From Goodfellowiella coeruleoviolacea (GTDB taxonomy: Bacteria > Actinomycetota > Actinomycetes > Mycobacteriales > Pseudonocardiaceae), in assembly GCF_024171785.1 (NCBI RefSeq), contig NZ_JAMTCK010000001.1, positions 744,134 to 808,133 of the forward strand: 64,000 nucleotides of DNA, read 5' to 3'. Position numbers and translations under genes: made by a program. The notes beneath the pieces were generated by a model. It was not told the origin of the DNA, did no database searches, and saw only the letters and a program-made list of their open reading frames with translations. Of the stretch, positions 8,143 to 18,071 are shown one piece after another (within the stretch, counting starts at the first letter, position 1; each line of letters begins with the position of its first letter).

Positions 8143-9248
8143 CCCGGCACAAGGAGCTGCAGGAGGTGCTGGGCAGCCCCACCCGGTTCGCCCGCAACTG
8201 GCGCCACTGGAGCGCGCTCAGCAGCGGCGCGGTGCCGCAGGACCACCCGCTGGTCAGCCTGGTGCGCTACGACAACATGCTGCAGTCCGACGGCGCGGAC
8301 CACACCCGGTTACGCGGCCTGATCTCCAAGGCGTTCACCGCGCGTCGCGTGCAGGAGCTGCGCCCCCGGGTCGAGGAGTTGGTCACCGACCTGCTCGACC
8401 GGATCGAGGCCAAGGGCGGGCAGGCCGACATCGTGGCGGACCTGGCCATGCCGCTGCCGCTGAGCGTGATCTCCGAGTTGTTCGGCGTGGCCGAGGCGGA
8501 CCGGCCACGGGTCCTGGCCATGGCGCGCAGCGTGTTCTCCTCGGTCACCTCCGCTGAGGAGGCCTCGGCCAACCTGGAGGCCGTGGCCGCCTACTTCACC
8601 GGGCTCATCGCGGAGAAGCGGCAGCACCCGGCCGACGACCTGACCTCCGCGCTGATCCAGGCCAGGGACAAGGAAGACCGACTGTCCGAACAGGAACTGT
8701 TCGACACCCTGTGGCTGATGCTGGTGGCCGGCTTCGAGACCACCGAGGGGGTCATCGCCAACGGGGTGCGCGCCCTGCTCACCCACCCCGACCAGCTCGA
8801 ACTGCTCCGAAGTGGACAGTGCTCGTGGGAGGCGGCCGTCGAGGAGGTGCTGCGGTGGGACACCAGCATCGCCAACCTGCCGTTCCGCTACGCGATCGAG
8901 GACGTCGAACTGGGCGGACGCACGCTGCGCAAGGGTGAGGCGGTGCTGCTCAGCTTCGCCTCGGCCAACCGGGACCCCGAACAGCACGGTCCGGACGCGC
9001 ACCTGTTCGACATCACCCGGGAGCAGCGCAAGCACCTGGCCTTCGGGCACGGCGTGCACTTCTGCCTGGGTTCGCCGCTGGCCCGGCTGGAGTTGCAGAC
9101 CGCGCTGCCGGCCCTGTTCGACCGGTTCCCCGACCTGGCCCTGGCCACGCCGACCACGGAGTTGACGCCGGTCGCCTCGGTGGTCAGCAACTACCCGACC
9201 ACGCTGCCGGTCACCCACTCGGCGACCAAGGCCCCCGCGGTCGCCTGA
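8013..9248 (+). CDS. cytochrome P450 (CYP154-like)
   Basis: A 411-residue soluble P450 with all usual motifs: AGFETT in the I-helix, EEVLRWD (ExxR) in the K-helix, and FGHGVHFCLG with Cys351 as haem ligand. The N-terminal pattern (LDPYATDIQRQADQLRELGP, then VPQDHPLV and SALIQA) resembles Streptomyces CYP154 enzymes, which oxidise steroids and other polycyclics. The ATG at 8013 has GGAGAA 5 nt upstream and lies 130 bp inside the end of the preceding P450, so the two are probably translationally coupled. No ferredoxin or conservon gene (cvnABCD) adjoins them, unlike most Streptomyces pairs. Electron donor must come from elsewhere. Confidence 0.9.
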   Translation: MAPAEPLVLDPYATDIQRQADQLRELGPVVQVELPGQVVAWAVTRHKELQEVLGSPTRFARNWRHWSALSSGAVPQDHPLVSLVRYDNMLQSDGADHTRLRGLISKAFTARRVQELRPRVEELVTDLLDRIEAKGGQADIVADLAMPLPLSVISELFGVAEADRPRVLAMARSVFSSVTSAEEASANLEAVAAYFTGLIAEKRQHPADDLTSALIQARDKEDRLSEQELFDTLWLMLVAGFETTEGVIANGVRALLTHPDQLELLRSGQCSWEAAVEEVLRWDTSIANLPFRYAIEDVELGGRTLRKGEAVLLSFASANRDPEQHGPDAHLFDITREQRKHLAFGHGVHFCLGSPLARLELQTALPALFDRFPDLALATPTTELTPVASVVSNYPTTLPVTHSATKAPAVA

Positions 9249-9304
9249 ACCGTCCACTCGCGACACCGCGGCCAGTCCTCGGTCCGGCGGTGAACCGGGC
9301 ACCC

Positions 9305-9349
9305 GACCGCGCCCAGTCGGTCACTCTCCGTGTCCCACTGGGCGCGGTC
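9305..9349. terminator. bidirectional hairpin between P450 and hemH
   Basis: Perfect 13-bp inverted repeat GACCGCGCCCAGT / ACTGGGCGCGGTC with a 19-nt loop, between convergent genes. Confidence 0.65.
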
Positions 9350-9384
9350 CGCGCTCCGCGTCGGCGGCCCGAGCGCTCGGGTGC

Positions 9385-10446
9385 TCAGGCCTCAGCGGCC
9401 GGTGCCGGCCGACGCGGCTGCTCGCAGCAGCCGGTCGCGCAGAGCGCGCCGTTGGCCGTGCAGCCGATCAGCGGGAAGGTGGACAGCGCGCGCGCCTGGG
9501 CGCCGTCGGTCTGCTCCCGCACCAGCTCGACAACCAGTTCGGCGAACCGGGGGTCGTTGTTGGGGGTGGCGCTGCGGGCGAAGGCCATGCCCAGTTCCGC
9601 CGCCCGGTCCCTGGCCTCGGTGTCCAGGTCCCACACCACCTCCAGGTGGTCGCTGACGAACCCGACCGGGCACACCACCACCGCGGTGACCCCGGCCTCG
9701 TGCAGCGCGTCCAGGTGGTCGACGATGTCCGGCTCCAGCCACGGCACCTGGGGCGGGCCGGACCGGGACTGCCACACCACGTCGTAGGCGTCCACGCCGA
9801 GTTCCGCCGCCACCAGCCTGGCCGCCTCGGTCACCTGCCGGGAGTAGAGGTTGCCGCCCTGCTCCGGCGGTCCGGCGGCGGCGTCCGCGGCCAGCGGGAT
9901 CGAGTGCGCGGTGAACACCAGCCGCCAGTCCTGCCGCGCCTGCTCCGGCAGGGTGGCCACGGCCGCGCGCACGCCGTCGGCGAAGGCCGCGACGAACAGC
10001 GGGTGGTCGAAGAAGTGCCGCAGCTTGACCAGGTCCGGGGCGTCCGGCCCGACCGAGGCGCGGGCCCTGGCGATGTCCTCGTCGTACTGCCGGCACGCCG
10101 AGTAGCCGCCGTAGGCGCTGGTGGGGAACACCAGCGCGCGTCGAACCCCGTCCGCGGCCATCCTGGCCACGGTGTCCTCCACCATGGGGTGCCAGTTGCG
10201 GTTGCCGAAGTACACCGGAAGCCGGACGCCCTGCCGGTCCAGTTCGGCCGTGACCGCCTTGATGGCGTCCCGGTTGAGCTGGTTGATCGGCGAGACCCCG
10301 CCGAAGTGCTGGTAGTGCTGCTCGACCTCGTCGAGGCGCTCCGGTGGGACTCCCCTGCCCCGGGTCACGTTCTCCAGGAATGGCCGCACATCCTCGGGCC
10401 CCTCGGGCCCACCGAAGGACAACCACAGCAACGCGTCGTAACTCAC
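9385..10446 (-). CDS. hemH: ferrochelatase (coproporphyrin III type)
   Basis: A 353-residue cytoplasmic enzyme inserting iron into a porphyrin in haem synthesis. Recognisable segments are [21 protein letters not shown] at the N-terminus (starting [12 protein letters not shown]), [15 protein letters not shown], the FTAHSIPL active-site His segment and [18 protein letters not shown]. The C-terminus has a cysteine cluster ([14 protein letters not shown]), which in actinobacterial enzymes binds a [2Fe-2S] centre. Actinobacterial members act on coproporphyrin III and are also called CpfC. It starts at GTG 10446. The order fabG-inhA-hemH is the mycobacterial one; a 130-bp gap separates it from inhA. 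Confidence 0.95.
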   Translation of the reverse strand: MSYDALLWLSFGGPEGPEDVRPFLENVTRGRGVPPERLDEVEQHYQHFGGVSPINQLNRDAIKAVTAELDRQGVRLPVYFGNRNWHPMVEDTVARMAADGVRRALVFPTSAYGGYSACRQYDEDIARARASVGPDAPDLVKLRHFFDHPLFVAAFADGVRAAVATLPEQARQDWRLVFTAHSIPLAADAAAGPPEQGGNLYSRQVTEAARLVAAELGVDAYDVVWQSRSGPPQVPWLEPDIVDHLDALHEAGVTAVVVCPVGFVSDHLEVVWDLDTEARDRAAELGMAFARSATPNNDPRFAELVVELVREQTDGAQARALSTFPLIGCTANGALCATGCCEQPRRPAPAAEA

Positions 10447-10577
10447 CGCTCAATACTCGCCCCACCGGTCGCGCGGCGCTCAGTCGGGTGGGGCGCCCGA
10501 TCACGGGGTTCGGTCAGCCGCGACCGATCCCCGCGACCGGACTGTGACGGATCACTCCGGGACAGCTCAGGCAGCGG

Positions 10578-11345
10578 TCACATGCCGACCGCGTGCACCC
10601 CGCCGTCGACCCACACCATCGATCCGGTGGTGGCCGGCAGCCAGTCCGACAGCAGCGCGCACACCGACTTGGCCACCGGGGTGGCGTCGCTGCCGTCCCA
10701 GCCCAGCGGCGCCCGCTCCGGCCAGGCGTCCTGCAGCTCGTCAAAGCCCGGGATGGACTTGGCGGCCATGGTGCGCACCGGGCCGGCCGCCACCAGGTTC
10801 ACCCGGATGCCCTGCGGGCCCAGGTCCCTGGCCAGGTAACGGGTGGTGGACTCCAGCGCCGCCTTGGCCACGCCCATCCAGTTGTAGGCCGGCCAGGCCA
10901 CCCGGGCGTCGAAGTCCATGCCCACGATCGAGCCGCCCCGGCCCATCAGCGGCAGGCAGGCGACGGCCAGCGACTTGAACGAGAACGCCGAGACGTTCAC
11001 GGCGGTGGCCACGTCCTCGGCCGGCGCGTCCAGGAAGGGGGCGCCCAGGGTGGACGGCGGGCCGTAGGCGATCGAGTGCAGCACGCCGTCCAGCCCGTCG
11101 AGGTGCTCGCGCACCCGCGCGGCCAGCCCGTCCAGGTGCTCCTGGTTGGTCACGTCCAACTCGATCACGGGCGCCGGCGACGGCAGCCGCTTGGCGATCC
11201 GCTCCACCAGGCTCAACCGGCCGTAGCCGGTCAGCACCACCTGGGCGCCCTGTTCCTGGGCCACCCGGGCGGCGTGGAAAGCGATCGACGCGTCGGTGAT
11301 CACCCCCGTGATCAGCAGACGTTTGCCGTCGAGCAGTCCGGTCAC
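10578..11345 (-). CDS. inhA: enoyl-ACP reductase InhA
   Basis: NADH-dependent enoyl-ACP reductase of type II fatty acid synthesis, 255 residues. It matches M. tuberculosis InhA closely from TGLLDGKR through IVGMDFD, the catalytic [15 protein letters not shown] region and [19 protein letters not shown]. An ATG lies at 11351, but it abuts the GGAGG with no spacing; the GTG six bases later (11345) is at the correct distance and matches the known N-terminus, so it is taken as the start. It lies downstream of fabG in the same operon. Whether this organism makes mycolic acids cannot be read from this gene; many non-mycolate actinobacteria carry an InhA/FabI here. Confidence 0.95.
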   Translation of the reverse strand: MTGLLDGKRLLITGVITDASIAFHAARVAQEQGAQVVLTGYGRLSLVERIAKRLPSPAPVIELDVTNQEHLDGLAARVREHLDGLDGVLHSIAYGPPSTLGAPFLDAPAEDVATAVNVSAFSFKSLAVACLPLMGRGGSIVGMDFDARVAWPAYNWMGVAKAALESTTRYLARDLGPQGIRVNLVAAGPVRTMAAKSIPGFDELQDAWPERAPLGWDGSDATPVAKSVCALLSDWLPATTGSMVWVDGGVHAVGM

Positions 11346-11460
11346 TGACATCCTCCGTTTGCGGTTGTTCAGCCGCTCACCCCGAGCGGCGAGCACTGTG
11401 TGGAGCCGGGGTGTCCGCCCCCGGCCGCGGCGAGGTGATCGCCGCTGTCGGCGTGGCGCC

Positions 11461-12566
<1,106 letters not shown>

Positions 12567-13934
12567 ATGACAGTCCAATCAGGCACCCCGTCGCGCGCCG
12601 GTCGGCACAGCGAACGCCGGGTCGTCGGCAACGTCGTGCGGGGTTCGATCGGCAACCTGATCGAGTGGTACGACTGGTACGCCTACACGGCGTTCAGCAT
12701 CTACTTCTCGGAGACGTTCTTCCCCAAGGGCGACCAGACCGCGCAGCTGCTCAACACCGCGGCCGTGTTCGCCGTCGGGTTCCTGATGCGGCCGATCGGC
12801 GGCTGGATCCTCGGGCGCTTCGCCGACCGGTTCGGCCGGCGCTCGGCGCTGACCCTGTCGGTGACGCTGATGGCGCTCGGCTCCCTGCTGATCACCTTCA
12901 CCCCGGGCTACGCCACGATCGGGGTGGCCGCGCCCGCGCTGCTGGTGCTGGCCCGCCTGGTCCAGGGCATCTCCGTGGGCGGCGAGTACTCCACCTCGGC
13001 CACCTACCTGTCCGAGGTCGCCTCCACCGGCAAACGCGGCTTCTACTCCAGCTTCCAGTACGTCACCCTGACCTCGGGGCAGCTGCTGGCCCTGGGCCTG
13101 CAGATCGTGCTCCAGCAGGTGCTCACCCCGGAGGCGCTGACCAGCTGGGGCTGGCGGATCGCGTTCGGCGTCGGCGCGCTCGGCGCGATCGTGGTGATGT
13201 ACCTGCGGCGCAGCATGGACGAGTCCGCGAGCTTCGAGCAGGAGCGCAGCCACGGCGAGACCGGCAACCGCTCGCGCGGCACGCTGCGGGCGCTGCTGGC
13301 CCACCCCAAGGAGGTCCTGCTGGTGGCCGGGCTGACCCTCGGCGGCACCGTGGCCTTCTACACCTACACCACCTACCTGCAGAAGTTCATGGTGAACACC
13401 AGCCACATCGACAAGGGCACGGTGAGCTGGATCAACTTCCTCGCCCTGCTGGTGTTCGTCTGCCTGCAGCCGCTGGCCGGCCGGCTGTCCGACCGGATCG
13501 GCCGACGCCCGCTGCTGCTGTTCTTCGGCGTGGCCGGCACGTTGCTGACCGTGCCGCTGCTGACCGTGCTGTCCGGCACGCAGAACCCGGTCATGGCGTT
13601 CCTGCTGATGACCTCGGCCCTGGTGATCGTGACCGGCTACACCTCGATCAACGCGATCGTGAAGGCGGAGCTGTTCCCGACCAGGATCCGGGCGCTGGGG
13701 GTGGGCCTGCCCTACGCGCTCACCGTGGCCATCTTCGGCGGGACCGCCGAGTACATCGCACTCTGGTTGAAGCAGGCCGGCCGGGAGCCGGTGTTCTTCT
13801 GGTACGTGTCGGGCTGCATCCTGGTGTCGCTGGTCGTCTACCTGGTCATGCGGGAAACCTCCAAGGACTCGCCGCTGGAGCAGGCCGAACCGGCACAGGG
13901 GGTGACCGCCCAGCGCACCGACCGGGTGCGGTGA
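12567..13934 (+). CDS. MHS-family carboxylate/proton symporter
   Basis: A 455-residue transporter of the major facilitator superfamily with about 12 membrane helices. The N-terminal GNLIEWYDWYAYTAFSIYF and ARLVQGISVGGEY motifs are typical of the metabolite:H+ symporter (KgtP/ProP) group, with 2-oxoglutarate or other di/tricarboxylates as the likely substrates. AAGGAGGT lies four bases before the ATG. It is followed after 24 bp by a response regulator and histidine kinase, then a TAXI receptor, so it is probably the transport component regulated by that sensory set. Exact substrate not determined. Confidence 0.85.
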   Translation: MTVQSGTPSRAGRHSERRVVGNVVRGSIGNLIEWYDWYAYTAFSIYFSETFFPKGDQTAQLLNTAAVFAVGFLMRPIGGWILGRFADRFGRRSALTLSVTLMALGSLLITFTPGYATIGVAAPALLVLARLVQGISVGGEYSTSATYLSEVASTGKRGFYSSFQYVTLTSGQLLALGLQIVLQQVLTPEALTSWGWRIAFGVGALGAIVVMYLRRSMDESASFEQERSHGETGNRSRGTLRALLAHPKEVLLVAGLTLGGTVAFYTYTTYLQKFMVNTSHIDKGTVSWINFLALLVFVCLQPLAGRLSDRIGRRPLLLFFGVAGTLLTVPLLTVLSGTQNPVMAFLLMTSALVIVTGYTSINAIVKAELFPTRIRALGVGLPYALTVAIFGGTAEYIALWLKQAGREPVFFWYVSGCILVSLVVYLVMRETSKDSPLEQAEPAQGVTAQRTDRVR

Positions 13935-13958
13935 GTCGTGAGTGAGGAGGCCGTGACC

Positions 13959-14618
13959 GTGCGCGTGCTGCTCGTCGAGGACGACGACGGCGTTGCCGAC
14001 GCCCTGGTGGAGTCACTGGGCGCGCACGGTCACCTGCCGCTGCGGGTCCGCCGCGGCGGGGATGCCCTGACCAGGCACCGCGAGGCCGACCTGGTGCTGC
14101 TGGACCTGGGCCTGCCCGACCAGGACGGCCTGGAGGTGCTGCGCAAGCTGCGCCGGGTCAGCGCGGTGCCGGTGGTGGTGCTGACCGCGCGGGGCGACGA
14201 GCGCAGCGTGGTGCGCGGGCTGCGCCTGGGCGCGGACGACTACCTGGTCAAGCCGGTCCGGCTGGCGGAGCTGCTGGCCAGGATGGACGCGGTGACCCGC
14301 AGGGCGCACGCCAGGGACAGCGCCAGCGGCAACGTGGTGCGCCTGGCCGGGGTGGAGATCGACCTGGACGCCCGGCGGGTGCTCGTCGACGGCCGCGAGG
14401 TCGCGCTGACCACCAAGGAGTTCGACGTGCTCGCGGTGCTGGCCGCCCGGCACGGCACCGCGGTGAGCCGGCAGCAGCTGATGGACGAGGTGTGGGGGGA
14501 CGCCTACCTGGCGGTGTCCCGGTCGCTGGACGTGCACCTGGCGCAGCTGCGGGCCAAGCTGAACCGGCCGGGGCTGCTGACCACCATCCGGGGCTTCGGC
14601 TACCGGCTGGGCGAGTGA
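13959..14618 (+). CDS. OmpR-family response regulator
   Basis: A 219-residue two-component response regulator: receiver domain with acidic pocket VEDDD and phospho-acceptor Asp49 (in VLLDLGLP), conserved Lys in YLVKPV, and a C-terminal winged helix ending TIRGFGYRLGE, typical of the OmpR/TctD group. Several GTG codons are possible; GTG 13959 is preferred because GGAGG ends 8 nt upstream and the product then begins MRVLLVEDD. It is followed by its cognate kinase after 10 bp. TctD/TctE-type pairs commonly control tricarboxylate uptake, consistent with the flanking symporter and TAXI receptor. Confidence 0.9.
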   Translation: MRVLLVEDDDGVADALVESLGAHGHLPLRVRRGGDALTRHREADLVLLDLGLPDQDGLEVLRKLRRVSAVPVVVLTARGDERSVVRGLRLGADDYLVKPVRLAELLARMDAVTRRAHARDSASGNVVRLAGVEIDLDARRVLVDGREVALTTKEFDVLAVLAARHGTAVSRQQLMDEVWGDAYLAVSRSLDVHLAQLRAKLNRPGLLTTIRGFGYRLGE

Positions 14619-14628
14619 GGGCCGGTCG

Positions 14629-16083
14629 GTGCGCGCACGGCTGCTGGTGGTGCTGTTGGTCTTCTCGGTGAGCGCGGTGGCCGCGTTCGCCCTGCCGCTG
14701 CTGTCCAGCACGGCGGCCGAGCGCACCCAGCGGCTGGTGATCGACCGCACCGCCGACCTGGACCGGTTCGCGGTGCTGGCCCAGCAGGCCACGGCGACCG
14801 GGGACACCAGCCAGCTCGCCGCCGAGGTCACCGCCTACACCCAGCTGTACGGGGAGCCGGTCGTGGTGGTCGACGCGCAGCGCCGGCCGGTGGTGCAGAC
14901 CGGGGGCCTGCGGGCCGACGACCCGGCGCTGGGCCCCCGGGTGGACGCGGCCCTGCGCAACCAGGCCGCCCAGCCGGTGCCCACGCTGCGGCCCTGGTCG
15001 ACCGAGGACGTGCTGCTGGCCCGGCCGGTGGGCACCGGCACCCGGGTGGCCGGCGCGGTGGTGCTGCGCGCCTCGGTGCGCGCCGCCGCGGCCGACGTGG
15101 CCACCCGCTGGACGCTGGTGCTGGTCGGCGCGCTGCTGGCGGCGGCGGGCTGCGCGCTGCTGGCCGTGGTGGTGGCCAGGTGGGTGCTGCGGCCGTTGGC
15201 CGAGCTGGAGCGCGGCGTGCTCGCGGTGGCCGCCGGCCACCGGCACGCGCGGGTGCCCGGCCGGCGCGGCCCGCGTGAGGTGCGGGCCCTGGCCACGTCG
15301 TTCAACCGGATGTCGCAGGCGGTGGCCGAGTCCGCCGACCAGCAGCGCCGGCTGGTCGCCGACGCCTCGCACCAGTTGCGCAACCCGCTGGCCGCGCTGC
15401 GGCTGCGGATGGACACGCTGGCCGGTCAGGTCGGCGAGGCCGGCCAGCGCACCTACCGGTCCACCGCCGCCGAGCTGGACCGGCTGGAGTCGGTGCTGGA
15501 CGGCCTGCTCGCGCTGGCCTCGGCGGAGAGCACGGCGACCAGCCTGGCCGCGGGCGGCCGGCCGGCCGAGACCTGCGACCCGCTCGGGGTGCTGCTGGAC
15601 CGGCTGGACGCGTGGCGGCCGGCGGCCGAGCGGGCCGGGGTGCGCCTGTGCGGCCCGGCGGAGGCGGGCGGCGCGCCCGTGCTCGTCGCCTGCGCCGAGT
15701 CCGACCTGGCCCAGGTGGTGGACGTGCTGCTGGACAACGCCGTCAAGTACGCCGGCCGTGGTGCCGAGGTGCGGCTGGACCGGGGTGTCGACCGCACCGC
15801 CGGGCTGGCCTCGGTGGTGGTCGCCGACACCGGCCCGGGGCTGACCGAACCGGAGCTGCGGGCGGCGACCACCCGGTTCTGGCGGGCCGACCGGCACCGG
15901 GGTGCCCGGGGCAGCGGACTGGGTCTGGCCATCGCCGACCAGCTGGTCCGGGCCCGCGGCGGCCGGCTGGTGCTGGCCCGGGCCCATCCGCACGGTCTGC
16001 TGGCCCGGGTCGAGCTGCCCCTGGCCGACGAGCCGCCTGCCGGCGGGACCCCGGCCGACGAGCCGCTGGGGGCGCCGGCATGA
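14629..16083 (+). CDS. sensor histidine kinase
   Basis: A 484-residue membrane kinase. TM1 is at about 5-24, an extracytoplasmic sensor region of about 135 residues follows, TM2 is at 162-182, then a HAMP linker, the H-box DASHQLRNPLAAL with phospho-accepting His248, an N-box LLDNAVKYA, and G-boxes DTGPGL and GSGLGL. The HQLRNPL form of the H-box is typical of actinobacterial TctE/QseC-like kinases. It is co-transcribed with the upstream regulator, and its TGA overlaps the ATG of the TAXI gene (ATGA), so the receptor is probably made together with the kinase. Confidence 0.9.
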   Translation: MRARLLVVLLVFSVSAVAAFALPLLSSTAAERTQRLVIDRTADLDRFAVLAQQATATGDTSQLAAEVTAYTQLYGEPVVVVDAQRRPVVQTGGLRADDPALGPRVDAALRNQAAQPVPTLRPWSTEDVLLARPVGTGTRVAGAVVLRASVRAAAADVATRWTLVLVGALLAAAGCALLAVVVARWVLRPLAELERGVLAVAAGHRHARVPGRRGPREVRALATSFNRMSQAVAESADQQRRLVADASHQLRNPLAALRLRMDTLAGQVGEAGQRTYRSTAAELDRLESVLDGLLALASAESTATSLAAGGRPAETCDPLGVLLDRLDAWRPAAERAGVRLCGPAEAGGAPVLVACAESDLAQVVDVLLDNAVKYAGRGAEVRLDRGVDRTAGLASVVVADTGPGLTEPELRAATTRFWRADRHRGARGSGLGLAIADQLVRARGGRLVLARAHPHGLLARVELPLADEPPAGGTPADEPLGAPA

Positions 16084-17054
16084 GCGGGCTGAGCCGGCGC
16101 CGCGCCCTGGGGCTCGGGCTGGCGCTGGCGTTCGGGGCCGCCGGGCTCACCGGGTGCGCCGGGCAGCGCTACCGGGGGCCGGCGCGACAGCTGCGCGTCG
16201 CCTCGGGTGAGCCGGGCGGCTTCTACCTGGACTTCGCCACCCTGCTGGCCACCGAGGTGAGCGGGGCCGAGCCCGGGCTGCGCACCTCGGCCGTGACCAC
16301 CGGGGGCAGCCTGGACAACATCGACCGGCTGCGCGTCGGCCAGGCCGACCTGGCGCTGGTGCTGGCCGACACCGCCCAGGCGGCCATCGCGGGCGGTGCG
16401 CCGTTCACCGAGCCGGTGCCGCTGCGCGCGCTGGGCCGGGTGTACGAGAACTACATGCAGCTGGTGGTGCGGGCGGACAGCCCGGTCCACTCGGTCCGCG
16501 ACCTGGCCGGCCGGCCCGTGTCGCTGGGCGCCACCGGATCGGGGGCGGCGCTGTTCGGTGGCCGGCTGTTCGCGGCCGCCGGCCTGGTCGACGCGGACGC
16601 GTTGCGCGCGGAGCACCTGTCCCTGGTCGACGCGGTGACCGCGCTGGAGTCCGGGCGGATCGACGCGCTGCTGTGGTCGGGCGGGGTGCCCACGCCGAAG
16701 CTGGCCGAGCTGGCCGAGCGCACGAGCATCCGGCTGCTGCCGCTCAGCGACGCGCTGCCCGCGCTGGGCGTCGGGCATGGCCCGGTCTACGAGCAGGTGG
16801 CCGTGCCCGCCGGCGTGTACCGGCTGCCCCAGCAGGTGACCACGATCGGGGTGGCCAGCCTGCTGGTGGCCGCGCCGTCGCTGCCCGACGACGTGGCCGC
16901 CGCCGTGGTGCGGGTGCTGGTGCGGCAGGCCGCGAACCTGGTGCCGCAGCAGGCGCTGGGCACCCAGTTCCTGGAGGTGCGCACGCTGATCGGCACGGCC
17001 GGGGTGCCGCTGCACCCCGGCGCCGCCCAGGAGTACCGCGTCCTGCACGGCTGA
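16080..17054 (+). CDS. TAXI-family solute-binding lipoprotein
   Basis: A 324-residue periplasmic-type binding protein. The N-terminus MSGLSRRRALGLG is Tat-like, and a lipobox LTGC predicts lipidation at Cys26. The mature part carries TAXI-TRAP features: GEPGGFYLDFATLLA, TTGGSLDNIDRL, and SLGATGSGAALFGGRLF. TAXI receptors normally feed a TRAP permease (fused DctQM), but none is found here. Instead the gene is translationally coupled to a histidine kinase and near an MHS symporter. It may deliver ligand to the kinase ectodomain or serve the symporter indirectly; both are inferences. Ligand unknown, dicarboxylates or glutamate being usual for the family. Confidence 0.85.
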   Translation: MSGLSRRRALGLGLALAFGAAGLTGCAGQRYRGPARQLRVASGEPGGFYLDFATLLATEVSGAEPGLRTSAVTTGGSLDNIDRLRVGQADLALVLADTAQAAIAGGAPFTEPVPLRALGRVYENYMQLVVRADSPVHSVRDLAGRPVSLGATGSGAALFGGRLFAAAGLVDADALRAEHLSLVDAVTALESGRIDALLWSGGVPTPKLAELAERTSIRLLPLSDALPALGVGHGPVYEQVAVPAGVYRLPQQVTTIGVASLLVAAPSLPDDVAAAVVRVLVRQAANLVPQQALGTQFLEVRTLIGTAGVPLHPGAAQEYRVLHG

Positions 17055-17106
17055 GCGCCAGCGGCGGACTTCCCGGGGCGGCGGGCGGTCGTGGCAGGAT
17101 CTCCCG

Positions 17107-17634
17107 GTGGTCAAACGACTTCTGTTGCTCGCCGGCGTCCTGGTCGTGCTCGCGGCCGGCGGTGTCGCCGCGGTGTGGTGGACCAGGTCCGGCCCGGAGC
17201 GGCAGACCGCGCAGCGCGAGGGGCCGACCCCGCTCGCCGGCCACCGGGTGTGCGCCGACCACGTGGCGCTGTACTTCCCCGGGGACGAGCAGATGTCCAG
17301 GGCCGCCGCCAGTCTGGCCGGCGACCAGCAGGTGCTGAAGGTGTACACCGAGACCAGGCAGCAGACCTACGAGCGCTTCCAGGAGATGTTCGAGAACCAG
17401 CCCGAGCTGCGGGACGCGGCCGGTCCGGACTCGCTGCCCGCGACCATCACCGCGGTGCCGGTCGACCCGGCCAGCGCCGAGGACCTGGCCAACCGGCTGC
17501 GCGGCCAGTTCACCGAGGCCACCGAGGTCGAGGCGATCACCAGGGAGAGCGCGGGCAGGCAGCTGGCCGAACGCGGCGTCACCGACCAGCCCGACCCGTG
17601 TCCGGCGAGCGGCGAGTGGCCCGCGACGCGCTGA
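17107..17634 (+). CDS. membrane-anchored protein resembling the FtsX ectodomain
   Basis: A 175-residue protein with an uncleaved-looking N-terminal membrane segment (about 4-24) and an extracellular domain. Residues about 50-150 follow the pattern of the FtsX extracellular domain: an opening strand VALYFPGDEQM, helix, VLKVYTETRQQTYERFQEMF, then LPATITAVPVDP and a helix-strand end. Full FtsX has this domain between TM helices and works with FtsE to activate peptidoglycan hydrolases such as RipC. Here the permease part is absent. Two cysteines (Cys48 and one near the C-terminus) could form a disulfide. GTG start, apparently leaderless. No proven function. Confidence 0.65.
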   Translation: MVKRLLLLAGVLVVLAAGGVAAVWWTRSGPERQTAQREGPTPLAGHRVCADHVALYFPGDEQMSRAAASLAGDQQVLKVYTETRQQTYERFQEMFENQPELRDAAGPDSLPATITAVPVDPASAEDLANRLRGQFTEATEVEAITRESAGRQLAERGVTDQPDPCPASGEWPATR

Positions 17635-18071
17635 TCCCACCGGCCGGGGCCGGGGCTGTCGGCCGTGTGCCGGTGGACGGTGGGGTGGATGGTTCGGCAA
17701 CGCGGGTCACGTCGGGCTGACCGGTTCGGGGGCCGGCGACCACCAGCCCACCGCCAGACTAACCGTCAAACTCCAACGTGAAACATCTCCTTATTGCCAA
17801 CAATTAACATGCTGGTGGGTACCGTATGCCCCGCCGGCCTCCCGCGCAATGCCCGCGCCGCTGTCCGGGCGGGCGCGCTGCCGTCAGCAGAAGACCCGGC
17901 GGCGGCGGACGGCCGGGTGGTCCCGGATGACCACCCACCCGGCGGCCGGAACCGGCCCGGGGACGCGCCGGTCGGCGTCAACCGCTCCGGGCCGAACCGC
18001 TCCGGGCCGAACGGCTCTGGGCAACCGGACTGGGTCAACCGGACTGGGTCGACCGATCTGGGCGAGGCCGG
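17635..18071. other. 437-bp gene-free stretch with an AT-rich patch
   Basis: Between convergent genes. The part 17755-17830 is strikingly AT-rich for this genome and contains the inverted motif ATTG-N4-CAAT at 17793-17804. Part 17980-18063 holds short tandem repeats. An open frame crossing it (17794-18180) has no ribosome binding site and runs antisense into the VWA gene, so it is not called. Confidence 0.5.
17980..18063. repeat. 14-15-bp degenerate tandem repeats
   Basis: AACCGCTCCGGGCCG occurs twice in tandem, then a variant, then AACCGGACTGGGTC twice and further decayed copies up to the end of the VWA gene. The unit resembles the repeat upstream of egtD. Confidence 0.7.

Noticed and set aside
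9392-10504. 370-codon open frame on the minus strand
   Set aside because: Shadow of hemH in another frame; Arg/Gly-rich product with no motif.
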